NCBI RefSeq assembly: GCF_015832195.1
Contig: NC_052018.1
Span: forward strand, 38,941,052 to 39,005,051
DNA length: 64,000 nt
Origin: Motacilla alba alba
Lineage: Eukaryota > Chordata > Aves > Passeriformes > Motacillidae
Reading direction: 5' to 3'
Within the stretch, counting starts at the first letter, position 1, and the number at the start of each line of letters is the position of its first letter. Under the pieces are notes generated by a model that saw only the letters and a list, made by a program, of their open reading frames with translations, ran no database searches and was not told the DNA's origin. A program made the position numbers and the translations under genes. This document shows positions 51,634 through 64,000 of this stretch, piece after piece.

Positions 51634-51713
51634 ATAAATAAAAATAAAAATAAAAATAAAAATAAAAATAAAAATAAAAATAAAAATAAAAATAAAAATA
51701 AAAATAAAAATAT
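51634..51713. repeat. (AAAAAT)n hexanucleotide microsatellite
   Basis: About 13 uninterrupted AAAAAT units, reaching the TATATAG at about 51712. Confidence 0.97.
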
Positions 51714-51773
51714 ATAGTTTAAATCAATACTATGTCAGGTATCATGCTAAGAATTTAAGAGTGGCAAGTGAAG

Positions 51774-51813
51774 TAACACTGCATAGGAGTCCTGGCACTC
51801 CTATGCAGTGTTA
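51774..51813. repeat. Perfect hairpin, 17-bp arms, 6-base loop
   Basis: Arm 51774-51790 (TAACACTGCATAGGAGT) is followed by CCTGGC and its exact reverse complement at 51797-51813. The flanking bases do not continue the stem. On a uniform-base model such a stem is expected far less than once in 64 kb. Confidence 0.97.
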
Positions 51814-51858
51814 AAGTGGCCTACATGTCTCTTTCCTTAATCTATTTAGGCCACTTTA
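51812..51858. repeat. Second inverted repeat overlapping the hairpin, 12-bp arms
   Basis: TAAAGTGGCCTA (51812-51823) pairs exactly with TAGGCCACTTTA (51847-51858) over a 23-base spacer. Its left arm overlaps the last two bases of the neighbouring 17-bp stem. Confidence 0.93.
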
Positions 51859-54671
51859 GAGTCTTGTGCTTTTTAATGGATGAACACACAATTATAATTT
51901 TTTCCCTACAAGGTATACATCAATCACTTTTAGGTTAATTGCTGCTAGACAATGAAAGTCTGTATACAGCTAAGTGGCAAGAGACAAGCCTTCTGCTGAA
52001 GCATTCAAATAGCTTAAGTCTACTTTTAGATAGTTAAACATCTAACAGGCCACAGAACACTTCTAGCTAAACTAGTGCAGTTCAATCATTGCAGGTAAAT
52101 GGTGAAGTTTCAGATCTAGCTCATTAGTATAAAATTATCTTCATGGTCTTTAATTCATCTGGTTACAAATTAATAAAAGAAGAATCTAAATTATATTAAA
52201 ATGTGTTTGAATTAGAAACACATTTTAGAGTTAGAGTTAGAATTCCCTCTCTGGTGGATGTTTTATCTTAAATGAAGTTGAAATGAAAGTTCTGGAAAAA
52301 TCTTGTGAACAAAACACTGTTATTCTATTTGAAATGTCTCTGTTGCTAAATCTTCCATTACATTTGTAGTTTGCATCACCATGCAGTGACAAACTGGCCT
52401 AAAACCTAATGCATTTCCTTGAAATTTATGTCATCTCCAAAGAGTCATATCCATGAGAAATGTATTACAGCAACAATAGCACATGCATTCAGTCTTGAAA
52501 AGAGTTTTTCTCGAAGAAGACAAATATTCATGTTAACTTTTGGTAAAAATCAAATAAGAGTTCTTTAATTGGCACTTGTAATTATTGGCACACATGAGGA
52601 GTGGTAAGAGTAATTCTGCAGGAAGGCTGGAAATTATTTTTTTTCTATCTTTCTTGTAAAACTGCAAGAAACCAACAGGATTTACATTTCTACCAAGAAC
52701 CAAGAGGAGTTAAATTTCCTGTTGCTTTCATGCAGCTGCTGTCAATAACAACGTTATCATGTTTGAGTGATACAGGCAGACACCAAGAAAAGGAACAGGT
52801 GACGGCCCCAGTATTTTTCCATGTCATTGATATATTACTGTACAAACTGAGAGGTGTCTTGGAATGTGTTGCACCCACTTTCTGTGCCTGCCTCACCTTC
52901 TAATTTTGTTATCTTGTCAACACAAAAACAAAGCAGTGATAGAACCTAACAATGCCAGTTGTCAATTGTATACAGTACAGATGCATAAATCTTGTATTTG
53001 TTTCTGGTAGGTTTATTTTCAATATCAAATTTAATTGATTTGATAAAAAATATTTTGGTGCATTTTCCCTGTAATTACTAGCAAGTTTATTCATATTATC
53101 AAATATTCATATTTTTTCCTTTGTACCCTTTTTTCATTATACATGTTCTCAAAGTATTTATTTCTTTAAAAAAATGCAAAAGGTACTTAAAATATTTTCA
53201 AATATTTCTTTACTGCTATAGTTTGTACTCTACCACATGGTTTTAGTGAATCTAAAATAAAATAATAAACCAGAAAAAAACCTACAAAATCAAAATTAAT
53301 TGCCTACGGCAGCCCAAATAACATATTGCATTACTGTTTATAAGCACAACAGTATAGCAAAATCAATAAATCCTGCTCTCACAGAACTATTTTATGTCAG
53401 TACATGGGTTTTTAATATTATTTAATTAATTTTCAAGAACCTTTCCATGTTAGGAAGAAATGTATAAAATTATTTCATCAATAATATGTTTCCCTTTGAT
53501 GTTATCATAACTCCTTTTCTTTTATCAGGGTACGAAATGTTTATGGCTTAACAAAGCTTGCTGAATGTTTATGTGATTTATCAGCTTTAGGCAGGAGGTT
53601 TCTTTTTAGAAAGTAAACCAAAGACTTGGGCTCTGATCCAGGCCATCTCATAAATACATGGTTAATTATAAGCACAGAAACAATGTTCTTAAAGCCATGC
53701 ACAAAAGAAAATTGAACACATTTCATTTCCTCTGTCTGCATCAAAACTTAAATTAGTAAGAGATGCTAGTCCTGTTCTGTCTCTTTTGGCTTTTTTCCTT
53801 CCCTTGTTACTTGGAAAACCAAAATATTCTTAATTGTGATATACTGTTAAATTCTATGGAGGAATAGAAAAGTTTTGCCAGTTCATACTGAGAAATGGGT
53901 AGACACCTGGAAACTTTATTTTTAGTTCTCCACACTTCAGCTTGTCACCATTTTTCAATACCTAGTTTACACTATAATGACACAGTAAGTGGGAGCCTCA
54001 GTCACTGTCTCCCTGCTGATGAAGCAATCAAAATACACCTGTTTTCTACTGGGAAAAATGCATCAGTAGTTGTGGTGTCTTTTTAACCTGCAAGATGGTG
54101 ATAAACTAGCACACTGTAAACATTTCAATTGGGCAAACTTTCTCTTACTGTTTGCAAATTGAACATGAGCAGCAGGATACTGGCTCATGCATTCCTCTAT
54201 ATGATGACAGACCATACAGCCACAGGTAAAAAATCATAGTCATTCCCAGCAAAGAAATTCCAAGAATTTGACCTATGGGAAATACCTTCTTGATCACAAC
54301 TTCAGCACTGATGATGTAAGGATTATGCCCTGGCTGAAAAGAGGTTTTGTTGTCTATAGAAATATGTCTAAGACCTTATCTCTAGTTGTGATCAATCTCT
54401 GATATTTTGTGCTATTTTATCATGCCATGCTGCAAAGGGAATAAAAGCAGGATAAAATATTCTTGGACCTAGTAGCTGTCTAACCAAAGCCAAAGCTTTT
54501 GATTAATACTTTGTCACACATATCACATCTAACATAACCAGGAGAGAGAGATGATTCTGTTAACCTCTCTTGAGTGGGGGACACCCACAGACTCATATGC
54601 TTTAGTCTCTGACATTATTATGATCCCTTACACATCCTACAGTTGTTTATACAAGCTTATGTTCTCCATTA
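51859..54671. other. A+T-rich noncoding sequence
   Basis: No gene or repeat family is recognised. A 100-codon frame at 52601-52903 starts with a non-ATG codon and matches nothing I know. Confidence 0.5.
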
Positions 54672-54754
54672 CAAAAAAAAAAAAAACACCAAAAAACCCC
54701 AAAAACAACAAAAACCAAACCAAAAAGACCACCCAAAACAACCAAAACTAAAAC
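54672..54754. repeat. A/C-only low-complexity tract
   Basis: A poly-A run grades into AACC, AAAACC and AAC units over about 80 bases, with almost no G or T. It is the same type as the tract at 7587-7722. Confidence 0.92.
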
Positions 54755-55345
54755 ATTGGTTCTTTTTTGCTTGCAATCCCATGGACTGAACATGAAGTCT
54801 TTTTTTCTATGTACTTGACACCCCCTTATTACTAAAATATCTGAGTTGAGAAGTGATCAACTAGTCTTTGAGATCTTAAAAAGGCTGTTTTCCTGAAGGG
54901 AAAGATAAACAAACTCCTGCTAGTTTTCAAGTAGTTCATTTTTTGGTATATACACTTTTCTTAAAGGAGAGGTAGAGGAATGGCTCATTTCCCTGAACTT
55001 TGTTGAAAACCACCACACTCACAATTTGGCTTGCTATGAATTTCATGACCCATTGTGACCTCATAGGAATCCCGACCATTTGTGGTCTTTTACCTTTTTT
55101 TTTTTTCATGAGGAAAATATTTGCTTTTGTTTTCCCTTGTTTCCTTCATGACATTAATGGATTCAAAGATGATTTCAGTTTTCATTGCTTTAAACATTGT
55201 GTCCCAGACACTCCCTTAGCAGTTCAAATGCTGAGGCCCTGCCAGTCTGGTCAGGGATCTGGACATGTCCCAGTGACACTAAACTAACATTCAATTGTTC
55301 CCTCCCTTAACCTAAATATGGACTACATCCAGTCACACTTGGTAA

Positions 55346-55375
55346 CAATAATATTATGCACAATAATGTTATGTG
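55346..55375. repeat. Imperfect 15-bp tandem duplication
   Basis: CAATAATATTATGCA is followed by CAATAATGTTATGTG, with three differences. Confidence 0.75.
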
Positions 55376-56157
55376 CAAAAGAATTCTTAGCGTATTCTTA
55401 AAGCTATAAGGTCAAATACCAGAAAAATTAGGAGATACCAGATAAAAATTCACTAGTGTTTTTCTTTGTCCTACCATCTAACACCATTTTTTCATGGTTC
55501 ACGGACTCTTGCAGCAAACTGTGAAATAAACAAACCCAAGTATTTTTTCACCCCCCAACTCATAGGCCCTCTGTCTAACACAACTCATACAATTAAAAAA
55601 AAAATTATTAAATATCTCTTTAGTTTTTCTATTGCAGTGTTCACTATAGTATCTGCATATTTTATAAATATTAATGGGACTCTTCATAGCATTTTAATAA
55701 GAGGAAGGGGTGGTGATCTTGTTAAATAAAACTGAGGGGTATTACAAAGAAACACAATTTGAAATCAAACTTATTAACACAGTTGACATTAATGCATTTT
55801 CTATTTCCAGAGCAGTCCTTACAGACGGCAACTGCAGCTGTGAGCTCTCAGCAGTTCTGAAGATAACCCAAGTTAAGTCTGCAGAAAATGCAGAAAATTA
55901 TGGAGACATAATTAATATGCAGTCTTTTAAATTTTCAGCTTTCTATGGCGTAAAATATTGCCACAGATGTTTCGTAGTAGAGGTAGGAACCTTGTTTGTT
56001 CATTAGGGCACTATTTATTACTCTTAACCATCCTCTAACTACTTATTCAGTAGACCATTTCTTGTTTTTTAGGAAAGAAAGGATAATACAAATGACATTT
56101 TTTCATTCCCTAGCGCTGATTTACACTGAAAGTTTGCCATCATCTTGTTACAATGAG

Positions 56158-56197
56158 TTTGACACATATATACATATATTTGACACATATATACATA
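56158..56197. repeat. 21-bp tandem duplication, TA-rich
   Basis: TTTGACACATATATACATA begins at 56158 and again at 56179. Confidence 0.9.
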
Positions 56198-59100
56198 GCA
56201 CATGTATTCAAATAAAGACTCCATTCTGAGCTTCCATTCTGTCTTGAACTTTTGGCTACTCATCTCAGCTTCATTTTCCTCACACAGGAAAATTCTGATT
56301 TTATTCTTCTCCTCAGACTCCTAATTTCAGAGTAAGGTCAGTCCATACTAATATCACAGCGTGGCACTCTCCAGTTTCATGCTTTTTTTCAGAGTGTTTA
56401 AATTTTTTATATTATGTCCCTCTGTTTTAGGCTAAAACATCTTCCTCTTCCTTGCTGTGATGGTGGGGTCAGAGCAGGAGAGAGAGGTTGGCATCCACAA
56501 GCATGGAGTGGCAGAGGAAATCCTTTCCCTCAGTAGAGTATTGTCATGGCATCTTAGTCACTGAAATCTTAGAAGTCTTAGTTCTCATATGAAACTTGCC
56601 ATTTTTTCTAACGCTTCTTTACATCACAAAATTAAGATAAACTTCATCAGAGACAGAAACCACAGTTCTCTTACAAATTCCAACTTCCGTACTGAATCAA
56701 GGTACTAGACTGAAATATTTTCAGAATTTATGTTGTGAAATTTAATGTGTTCTCCATATTTATGGAGGAACATTTTGTCTGATTTTGTTATTAGAAGAAT
56801 AGAAACAGAAAATACATCTGAACTGCCACAGAGGGCTGACACAAATTCTGTTTAATAACGTTTAGAATAGCAAGCTTAAAAATGACCAAAAGCAAAGTCA
56901 GACAGCTTTAATGGGAGCATCCCTACTGACTTCTATAATAAGACTTTCAAAGAGATTAATTTCAGTTCTTTTCCACCAGTACAGATGTTGCTAGCCCCAT
57001 GTTATAGATTTATATGATCTATAAGAAAGAACCGAAGATCATGAGTGAAGATTCCTAGGCACAAAACATAACTACTTTGTTGTACCTCTCTGCCAATTAA
57101 AATTAAAAGTCAAATTCTAAAGCAACTCTCTCATCCAATACTTTTTTTACTTAACTATGTTATGACAAGAGACTTACTGCCACCTAACCTGGCCAGGTTG
57201 GTTAAAGCTCACTCTCATGCATACAAGGAGCTGGCTATTTCCCAGACCTTTTTCAGTGTTCCTGCAAGGCTAAGGATTGCACAGATTCATCTAGGAACTG
57301 CAATTTGTACAAAAAGCATTGCTTCTCGTTTATTCTTTAATGCAGCTCTGCAAATAGATTTGCACCTCCAGTAGAACTAGCAACCAATCACCTGTCACAA
57401 TGGGAAAGAAGATATCATAGGCAAGAAAGGAACAGGAAATTTTTAAGATCTAGTGCTATGTTTTCTACTAAGTAACGTCGTCACATCAATGAACAGCATT
57501 GTGGATTTTGTTGTTTTGCAGAAAGGGCATAATTTTTTCTGTGCTTTATGCTCTTGTCAGTCTTGCAGTATTCAGGTCTTCTTGCAAATGCAGTTTTAGT
57601 CCCTGCTGTGCACTTTGCCCTACAGGCTTTTTTGTTCTTGTCACCTAGATAGGCATCAACTGATTCTTTAAATGATGTAGCAGCAGATATCACATTGGCA
57701 AGTGATTTAAAGATATTCCTTAAAATGTATATAAACTTTGCCTAGTTTTAATGCATTCCAATAATTTCTGTTTTCCTGATAACTTTCCCAAAACTAATAT
57801 AGTAGTATTCTCATAATGTCAAAGTCCCATCTTTTCAAAAAATATTAATACATCATCTGTTATTTTAAAAGGGACCATCTTAACACTCATTTATTTAGGA
57901 AAAAAAACCCTTTAATTATTTCTGATTTCGTATTTAAAAAAAAAAATAAGGAGGTATTATAACCATTACCAAATTACACTAACTCTGTTTTTTGGTTTCT
58001 ACAATTAAAAAACCCATAGAATTTAATAAAAGACCTGTGCAAAATGTGGGAGAAAAGAACGGATAAATCAAAGACACAGCACATTATATATTTTCTTAGC
58101 ATTTTCCTAAATTTAATGAAAAATTAACATTCCTATTAATTATTTACCTCATAAGCTATTGGTGTTAAGGATAATTTTCCAAAGCATATATTTATAGGAA
58201 ACTGGCATTTCATGCTGTTGCTATCAAATGCTGCCATATGTGCTGCCTTTTGTAGAGAAATTATCATCTATCTTAGGAAACATTTGTTAAAATGTAAAAT
58301 AAATACAATTTAATAGACTTCAATGGAATACAAATTTAATATTCTCTTTTAATTCTTTGGCATTCAAGATTTTATGCCAGCTTCATCACTATCAGACTAT
58401 GTGAATGACTACCCAATTTGGATTTTCAGCTGTGTATTGATGTTTTGGATTCATCCCAACTGCTGTAAACTAACTAAAACTCAAGTATTTGGCCTAAAAG
58501 GGTCATCCAACCATGCAGTCACACCTAGTCACCGTTTAGTCATTTAAGCTCCTCCAGAAGATGATTCATCCCACCCTCAGACTGCTGTCTAAAATAGAAA
58601 GGATGAATTGTTCTATGAAGGCTCCTACTGGTGGTAAGTTAAAACACTTGCAAACAATAATTTGCTTGTTTTGTTAAGGTTCCCTCTTGATTCAGTGTTG
58701 TGGATGCCAGAAGTGATTGGGGAAAGCATACACAAGTGGTATTTTCCTCTCCTTCACAGTAGATAACCACATAGGTCTGATTATCCATGACAGTCCCTGA
58801 GAGCTCCGGAATACCATGGTACTTCACTGGCTAGTGCCATATTTTTTTCAAGCTCTATTTTTTTTTACTTCTTAACCTTTTGTTATTTTAAAACATTTCA
58901 TATCTGTTTTAATGTGGACATAGATAAGGGATGAAGGTAAGCTGTTGATAATTGAACATAATCGGCCATCTCAATGTGCAATGACAACTGGAGTCAGAGG
59001 ACAAATTTCTGGTATTTGATTCTACAGTAATTAGAATTAAAGCTCATATGCTTAAAAGTGTGCCGATACTGTCATAACAAGAGTCATGTGTCTGGATAGC

Positions 59101-59289
59101 CTGTATCTATTAGGGAAATTTTGATATGAATGTAAATATAATGCAGCTAAGGACTATATTTTACTTTGACCTTTTTTGTGGTTGAAAGCAAACCCAGGTT
59201 CTAGAGGTGCAAGTACATCAAACATGTAGAGAGGCACAGAGATATTTAGATAACAGGAAACCCACCACCCTTCAGCACCTCTAATTGTG

Positions 59290-59316
59290 TCTGATTTTCA
59301 GAGTTTGAAAATCAGA
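59290..59316. repeat. Hairpin, 11-bp arms, 5-base loop
   Basis: TCTGATTTTCA (59290-59300) and TGAAAATCAGA (59306-59316) are exact reverse complements. Confidence 0.9.
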
Positions 59317-59890
59317 GTATTTTTACTATACATGTGAAAATAATTAACATAAATAATTTACTGACTGATGAAACACTGATTATCTACAAGAACTTAGATG
59401 ACACTCATGGAAGAATAATAGTGCCAAGACTTCTTTGTTATCAGGGCTGAAATCTTTCATTAGGAATAGATGATACTACAAGTACAAAAACTGCAAGCTG
59501 AATAGACATATTAATTAAATAAATGAAACCTTTTTTTTTTTTCATTATGTATTAAAGATGTCTGCTGAACAATTAAAGCATTGATGCAGATCATTTATCT
59601 GAGACATTTGTCTTGTTCAGCCTGTTCAGAACTGTTTGTGGCCACAATGCACAGAAAGGTGCATTTTGGTGCTTTTGATAGGTTAAAGTCAAATTACAAA
59701 GGGCTTATAAATTTCGGTGTCTTTTTCTAACCTAAAATTTCAAATAAGTTTCTGACTTCACTTCTATCCTTAAGTTTTCTTAAACTTTTTCCTTTATATT
59801 TATAACCCAAAACATCTTCAATTTCTTCATGGTCTTCCCACTGTCCTGTCTATTTCTTTGCAAAAAATTCCACTAATCTTCAGTAAAAAC

Positions 59891-59912
59891 AATTGTCTTG
59901 AAAAAGACAATT
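59891..59912. repeat. Hairpin, 9-bp arms, 4-base loop
   Basis: AATTGTCTT and AAGACAATT flank GAAA. A stem of this size can arise by chance in 64 kb. Confidence 0.85.
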
Positions 59913-60487
59913 CTCTATCCAGCTCTGAATTGAATTTTCTCAGCTTAAAAACCTATTTTCCATTTAATGTCTTTTTGTAGTATCTATTGAGCTAATTTTT
60001 TTATTCTCTGGATCTCTCATCTTCTTTGCTTTGATTTCATTAAAGAGCCTACCTTGAGTGGAGGAACAGCTGAGGCTCATCACAATGTGTCAGGGCTATT
60101 GTTCTTAGTTGAAAAAGAAGAAGAAAACAGAAAAGAAAACAAGCCATGGAAGTCACTCTAAGGAAGGGGATTGGAGACCAAGTAAAATCTTGCACAGAAG
60201 CGTGCTCTGAGGGATTAATATGTAGCACAAGAAAATCAGCTATGATAATTCTAAACTTGAAAAGGTAAAGGGGACACCAAAGAAGATGTCAAAGGAATTG
60301 CAAAGATTTGTTCTTTCCCACCTCTAAAGCTTTGTGTTAGATTGAGAGGGACTTAGGGGAGAAGCAGATGAGCTTCATCTTAAGTGTTGGAGTTATATCC
60401 CAGGACTTATGCTCTGTCATTAAAAATTTAGCTTATTTCAGCAATAAACCTAATATAGGACTTGAATTCCTAAAAGTGATATTGAAG

Positions 60488-60516
60488 AAAACAAACAAAC
60501 AAACAAGCAAACAAAC
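60488..60516. repeat. (AAAC)n microsatellite
   Basis: About seven AAAC units, one with G for A (AAGC). Confidence 0.93.
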
Positions 60517-60550
60517 GATAAATAAATTCCTACATTATGTCTTCCTTGGA

Positions 60551-60628
60551 TTTTTTTTTTGTTTGGTGTTTGGTTTTTTGGAGGGTTTTTGGTGGGTTTT
60601 TTTTTTGTGTTTTGTTTTTTTTTTTTTT
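60551..60628. repeat. T/G-only low-complexity tract
   Basis: About 78 bases of T and G with GG and GGG groups (GTTTGG, GGAGGG, GGTGGG) between T runs. The Phe/Val/Trp-rich frame through it is an artefact. Confidence 0.9.
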
Positions 60629-63369
60629 AAATACAGTGAAGCAAACAAAAAAAAAACCAATAGGGGAAAACATTCATAATTTTTTTAGAATTTCTTTCTT
60701 AAATCAAATATAAGCAAAAATATCCCCTTTTTCATGTACGCCCCTTAAGTAATATATTTTTTACTTTAGAAAAAAATAACATTCTCATTTGTCTGTTTCA
60801 GTTTATATCATGATCTATGATTTTGTCAACTTATTCATTGGACTGAGAAATTACTGGTGACCTGCTAAAAAAAATGTTTTAAAGAGTCATTGCTAAACTG
60901 AACGAATTACATAACATACCAGGTGAAATTCATCTCTATCTAAAGTAGTAAAGTTTTTACAAAGTAATAAAAAAATCCTAAGTGTTTGCTTAATGAGAGT
61001 CTATAAGATTTTATACTTCTTGCCACTAAAAACATCATCATTTAAATGGTACCCACTAGATCACATCTGCTGTCTGCTCAGAGATTAGTTTGTTTTACCA
61101 CTAATTTTATGCCTAAATCCATTCGTTTATTGGTGTCTGAGGAGTATTACAGTTTGTTTTGTTTACAACCCAGGTATCCTAAGGAAAAAGGTATTCAACC
61201 ATAGGAGAGAAGAATTTCTGAATTTCTCAATTTCATAACTACCTGGCTGAGAGATATCTGCAGTAGTTAAAATCAAGAACTGAACTAGAGAAAGAAGAAT
61301 TCACAAGAATTTTTACCTGCAGTTTTTCAGAAATTCTAGGGTAAATTTCCTGAAAATAACTTCATTAAAATTGACTCAATTTTTTTTTTTTTTTGTAGAT
61401 CTGAGCTCAGTGTGCAGAATGAAATCCAGAAGCCTGGATGAGATAGTATTAAAATTTCTGGAAAGACTTCACCTCCTCAGAACAGGATTAAGAACAAGCA
61501 GAACCAAAGCAGATGTGCAATAGTATCTTTAAGACACTAGAGGATGACTTTGTAGGTTAGGAGCTGAAAAAACACATGAAAAGAGTGTAAGTCTTGCTTC
61601 CAGACTTACAGTCCCTGCTTCCAGAATATTGACATATTTTAGGTAATTATTGTGAAACATCATTAAAGGAATGAGTTCTCTTTCCACTCATGTCCTGCAG
61701 AAGAGGTAAAGAACAAGACACATTAAATGGATGTTCTAATTAATAGAAATTCAAAACTTGTATTTTGAGAAAAATCTCAATTTTGACAGTATGTGGTAGT
61801 CCATTCCAGGACAAAGCATTAGATAAAGCCCCTTTCCAGTTACATGTTCCAGAAGGAGTCCTGCTCATCATTCTGAATACTGAATTATATTCAGTCAGGA
61901 ATGAAAAAAAAGTCTGAATGGTTTTGTTATAAAGCTTCAGCTGTAAATGTCCATGTGTTTTCTGGGAGCTCAGGTCACTGCTGTGTTGCATGACTGAATA
62001 CTAGAGCACAGCACTCTGACAAGCGAAGACCATTCATTAACACACTAAAGTCTTAATATCTCTGTACATACAGTAAGTTGTCCTCGATTGAGAGCTCATG
62101 TTTAACTTAATAGCTGCACAGCACTGTTTGCATTATTCTGCAGCAGCCCCATACAAGTAACAAGGACAAGTCTCCTGCTTATATTCCAGATTCTGTCTTC
62201 TAACATTTAGTGAGACTGGATGATAAATTTCTATATCAAAAATTAGATTAACCACCCTGGTTTTTTAAATTTATTTCTGATAGGTCCACCAAGAAAGTCT
62301 ATAAATCCCTAAAATTCTCCATGTTTCATGTGAGAAATAAAGCCCTTTTGTTATATAGAAAGGACCACAAAGTCTCATTCATGACCATCAAATAAAGGTT
62401 TAGTTCCTGTGTACCTTGACAATCAAATGCTGTTTGATTAGGTTTATAATTACTAGTGAATCTCTCATTATAAACAGCCACTGGTATTGATGTGCCATTG
62501 AACTCATCCCTGTCTCATGAGTATGTGGGAGTAAACATCAGCAGTACAAACTGGAAATCAGTGCCACTGTTTGCTTGAAAAGGAATTTTGAAAAAATTTT
62601 TAAGAACAAAACAAAATTTTTCTTATTCGAAGCAATAACACTCTGTTTTTTTTATTTTAGCAATCTTGTACTGTATTCCCCACGAGTTCTGATTTTGTCA
62701 AGCCAATACCCAATAAAGAACAGGAGCTCTTACAGAAGGACAATTGGGAAATAACACCCAAAACAGTGGCCACGTGTGGACAAACCTGACAAAGCAGCAC
62801 AATTCAGTCATCTGCTCTGTCAGACACAGAAGCTGAACATAACTTAAGTCAGAATGAGCTACTCACCTTACATCCATTTAGAAGTCATATGAGAGATATT
62901 GGTGTCATCTAAATGGATTCACCTCATGCAAGAGGCATCTGAAATATGTGCAACAAGCTTTAGACAGTGCCTACTTCTCTCTCATAGTCTGGAGCAATTA
63001 GTTCAGATTTTGATGTCTTTCCTTTATGTGCCTAAAGGTGCATGAGATTAATCCCATTCTAAGTGTTTCTATGCCTAAATTCCCAAAGGGGTCTGATTCG
63101 ACATTCCTTCTCGGGGCATGCCTAAATGGTACTGACAGTTTTAAGCCGAGCGTAACTGGGGCTGACTCCTGTTTTACTTAATGTCTTAATGACTTAAACA
63201 ATGTAAGATGCCTGTGTAAACTTAGCCATCAGCCTAAAATTTCCTACCTTGCAGGAAATTATCCTGACCAAAATGCTGTGGGCTTTATAGGAATAAGAAA
63301 CTCATAACAAAGGCATATATTGTGACCATCATGCGACTGGTTAAGCTGCTTCACTAAGCCTCTCATGTT
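60629..63369. other. A+T-rich noncoding sequence
   Basis: No gene, RNA or repeat family is recognised. A T run lies at 61381-61395. Confidence 0.5.
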
Positions 63370-63419
63370 AAAGCAATTGCTTCCACAGTTTAATAAAGCA
63401 ATTGCTTCCACAGTTTAAT
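63370..63419. repeat. Exact 25-bp tandem duplication
   Basis: The unit AAAGCAATTGCTTCCACAGT plus TTAAT occurs at 63370-63394 and unchanged at 63395-63419. Each unit contains the short palindrome AAGCAATTGCTT. Confidence 0.97.
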
Positions 63420-64000
63420 ATAGTAGTCCTTTGACTAGAGGATGAAAATGAATCCAAAGTTTGGTATAACATACAAAACCAGGGAGGAAAAGGAGGAGTC
63501 AAATGTAGAGGTAAATGAATACATGGGACATTATTTAAACAGCAGTGCTTGGGTGGAAGCAAACACATCCTTTCTTTACTGTGAGATGACTGAACCTGCT
63601 TTTGATTTTGGCCAGCTCAAAGTCATAACTCTGGAAACAGAAAATTTGTAAACAAACATGAAAATTGTTCGTAATTACTGCTACTCACACTCTTAGCTTC
63701 AGGCTATAATTTGGTATTTGATTTTTATTTCATATTTGTCTGTATTTTCTTAGGAGTTCATCAAGTGAGTCCCAAAGAACTGCTTAAAGCAGATGTTACA
63801 CAGTGCATTTATTACAGTAAGGGGGAAATGATCAGACTTTCAACAAATTCTGTGCTCTCTGTAAGCACTTTACAATTAGGTTCATGGGTAAAAAGCTACC
63901 TGGAATTGCATAGACTTCTTTAGGGCGGCCTGCGGTTCTTTAAGCTAATCTTACTTGTAAGGCACTAATTAAAAAAGCTAATAAAATTCGATACAAAATG
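63420..64000. other. A+T-rich noncoding sequence to window end
   Basis: Nothing is recognised. Two frames of about 70 codons (63442-63651 and 63711-63923) match nothing I know. Confidence 0.5.

Larger units (their letters stand above)
54755..60487. other. A+T-rich noncoding sequence
   Basis: No gene or mobile element is recognised. Small structures are listed separately: a 15-bp imperfect duplication at 55346-55375, a 21-bp duplication at 56158-56197, and hairpins at 59290-59316 and 59891-59912. Frames up to 98 codons (55710-56006) look random. Confidence 0.5.

Noticed and set aside
51774..51813. microRNA precursor (the arm starts TAACACTG, the miR-141/200a seed)
   Set aside because: The stem is only 17 bp and does not continue into the flanks, shorter than normal precursors. 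The seed match is a coincidence unless small-RNA reads show otherwise.
56400..56535. Possible old CR1 fragment on the minus strand
   Set aside because: Only a few short resemblances were seen, with no collinear match and no recognisable 3' end.

Overview
This window looks like noncoding nuclear DNA from a bird, most probably a passerine. It is strongly A+T rich and has no bacterial-style gene packing. Its recognisable interspersed repeats are avian: several 5'-truncated CR1 LINE copies with the diagnostic short ATTCTNTGA-type 3' ends, a tRNA-Ile-headed SINE with a CR1-type tail (the TguSINE1 type known from zebra finch and other songbirds), and solo LTRs of avian endogenous retroviruses. Family names come from memory of these consensus sequences, not from a search.

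Layout. 1-14 kb is unique-looking A+T-rich sequence broken by simple repeats: a long (TTTC)n at 6.6 kb, an A/C-rich tract at 7.6 kb, a polypurine tract at 13.4 kb, and a perfect 26-bp palindrome at 9.87 kb. 14.0-19.5 kb is the retroelement-rich part: one SINE on the minus strand and three CR1 pieces on the plus strand, one of which keeps a 211-codon open stretch. 22.6-23.0 kb holds an antisense eroded LTR and 24.96-25.31 kb a probable LTR. 26-33.7 kb has a (TAGAA)n microsatellite, small hairpins, two short CR1 3' ends, a solo LTR with an exact 6-bp target-site duplication, and a GATA/TA-rich tract. 33.7-49.5 kb is almost free of recognisable repeats; it contains short tandem duplications and two stretches that read like conserved noncoding DNA. 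49.5-49.96 kb is a minus-strand CR1, 51.6 kb a (AAAAAT)n microsatellite, and 51.77-51.86 kb a pair of overlapping hairpins. 52-64 kb is A+T-rich unique sequence with low-complexity tracts and one 25-bp tandem duplication.

No host protein-coding exon, rRNA, functional tRNA, known ncRNA or CRISPR array could be supported. Apart from the CR1-encoded stretch, the longest open frame is about 121 codons, roughly what chance gives in 64 kb at this base composition. The window is best read as intergenic or deep intronic DNA whose history is one of retroelement insertion, microsatellite growth and small local rearrangements. I found no convincing new multi-gene system. The most interesting items are the chimeric SINE, the TSD-flanked solo LTR, and several inverted repeats too good to be chance.
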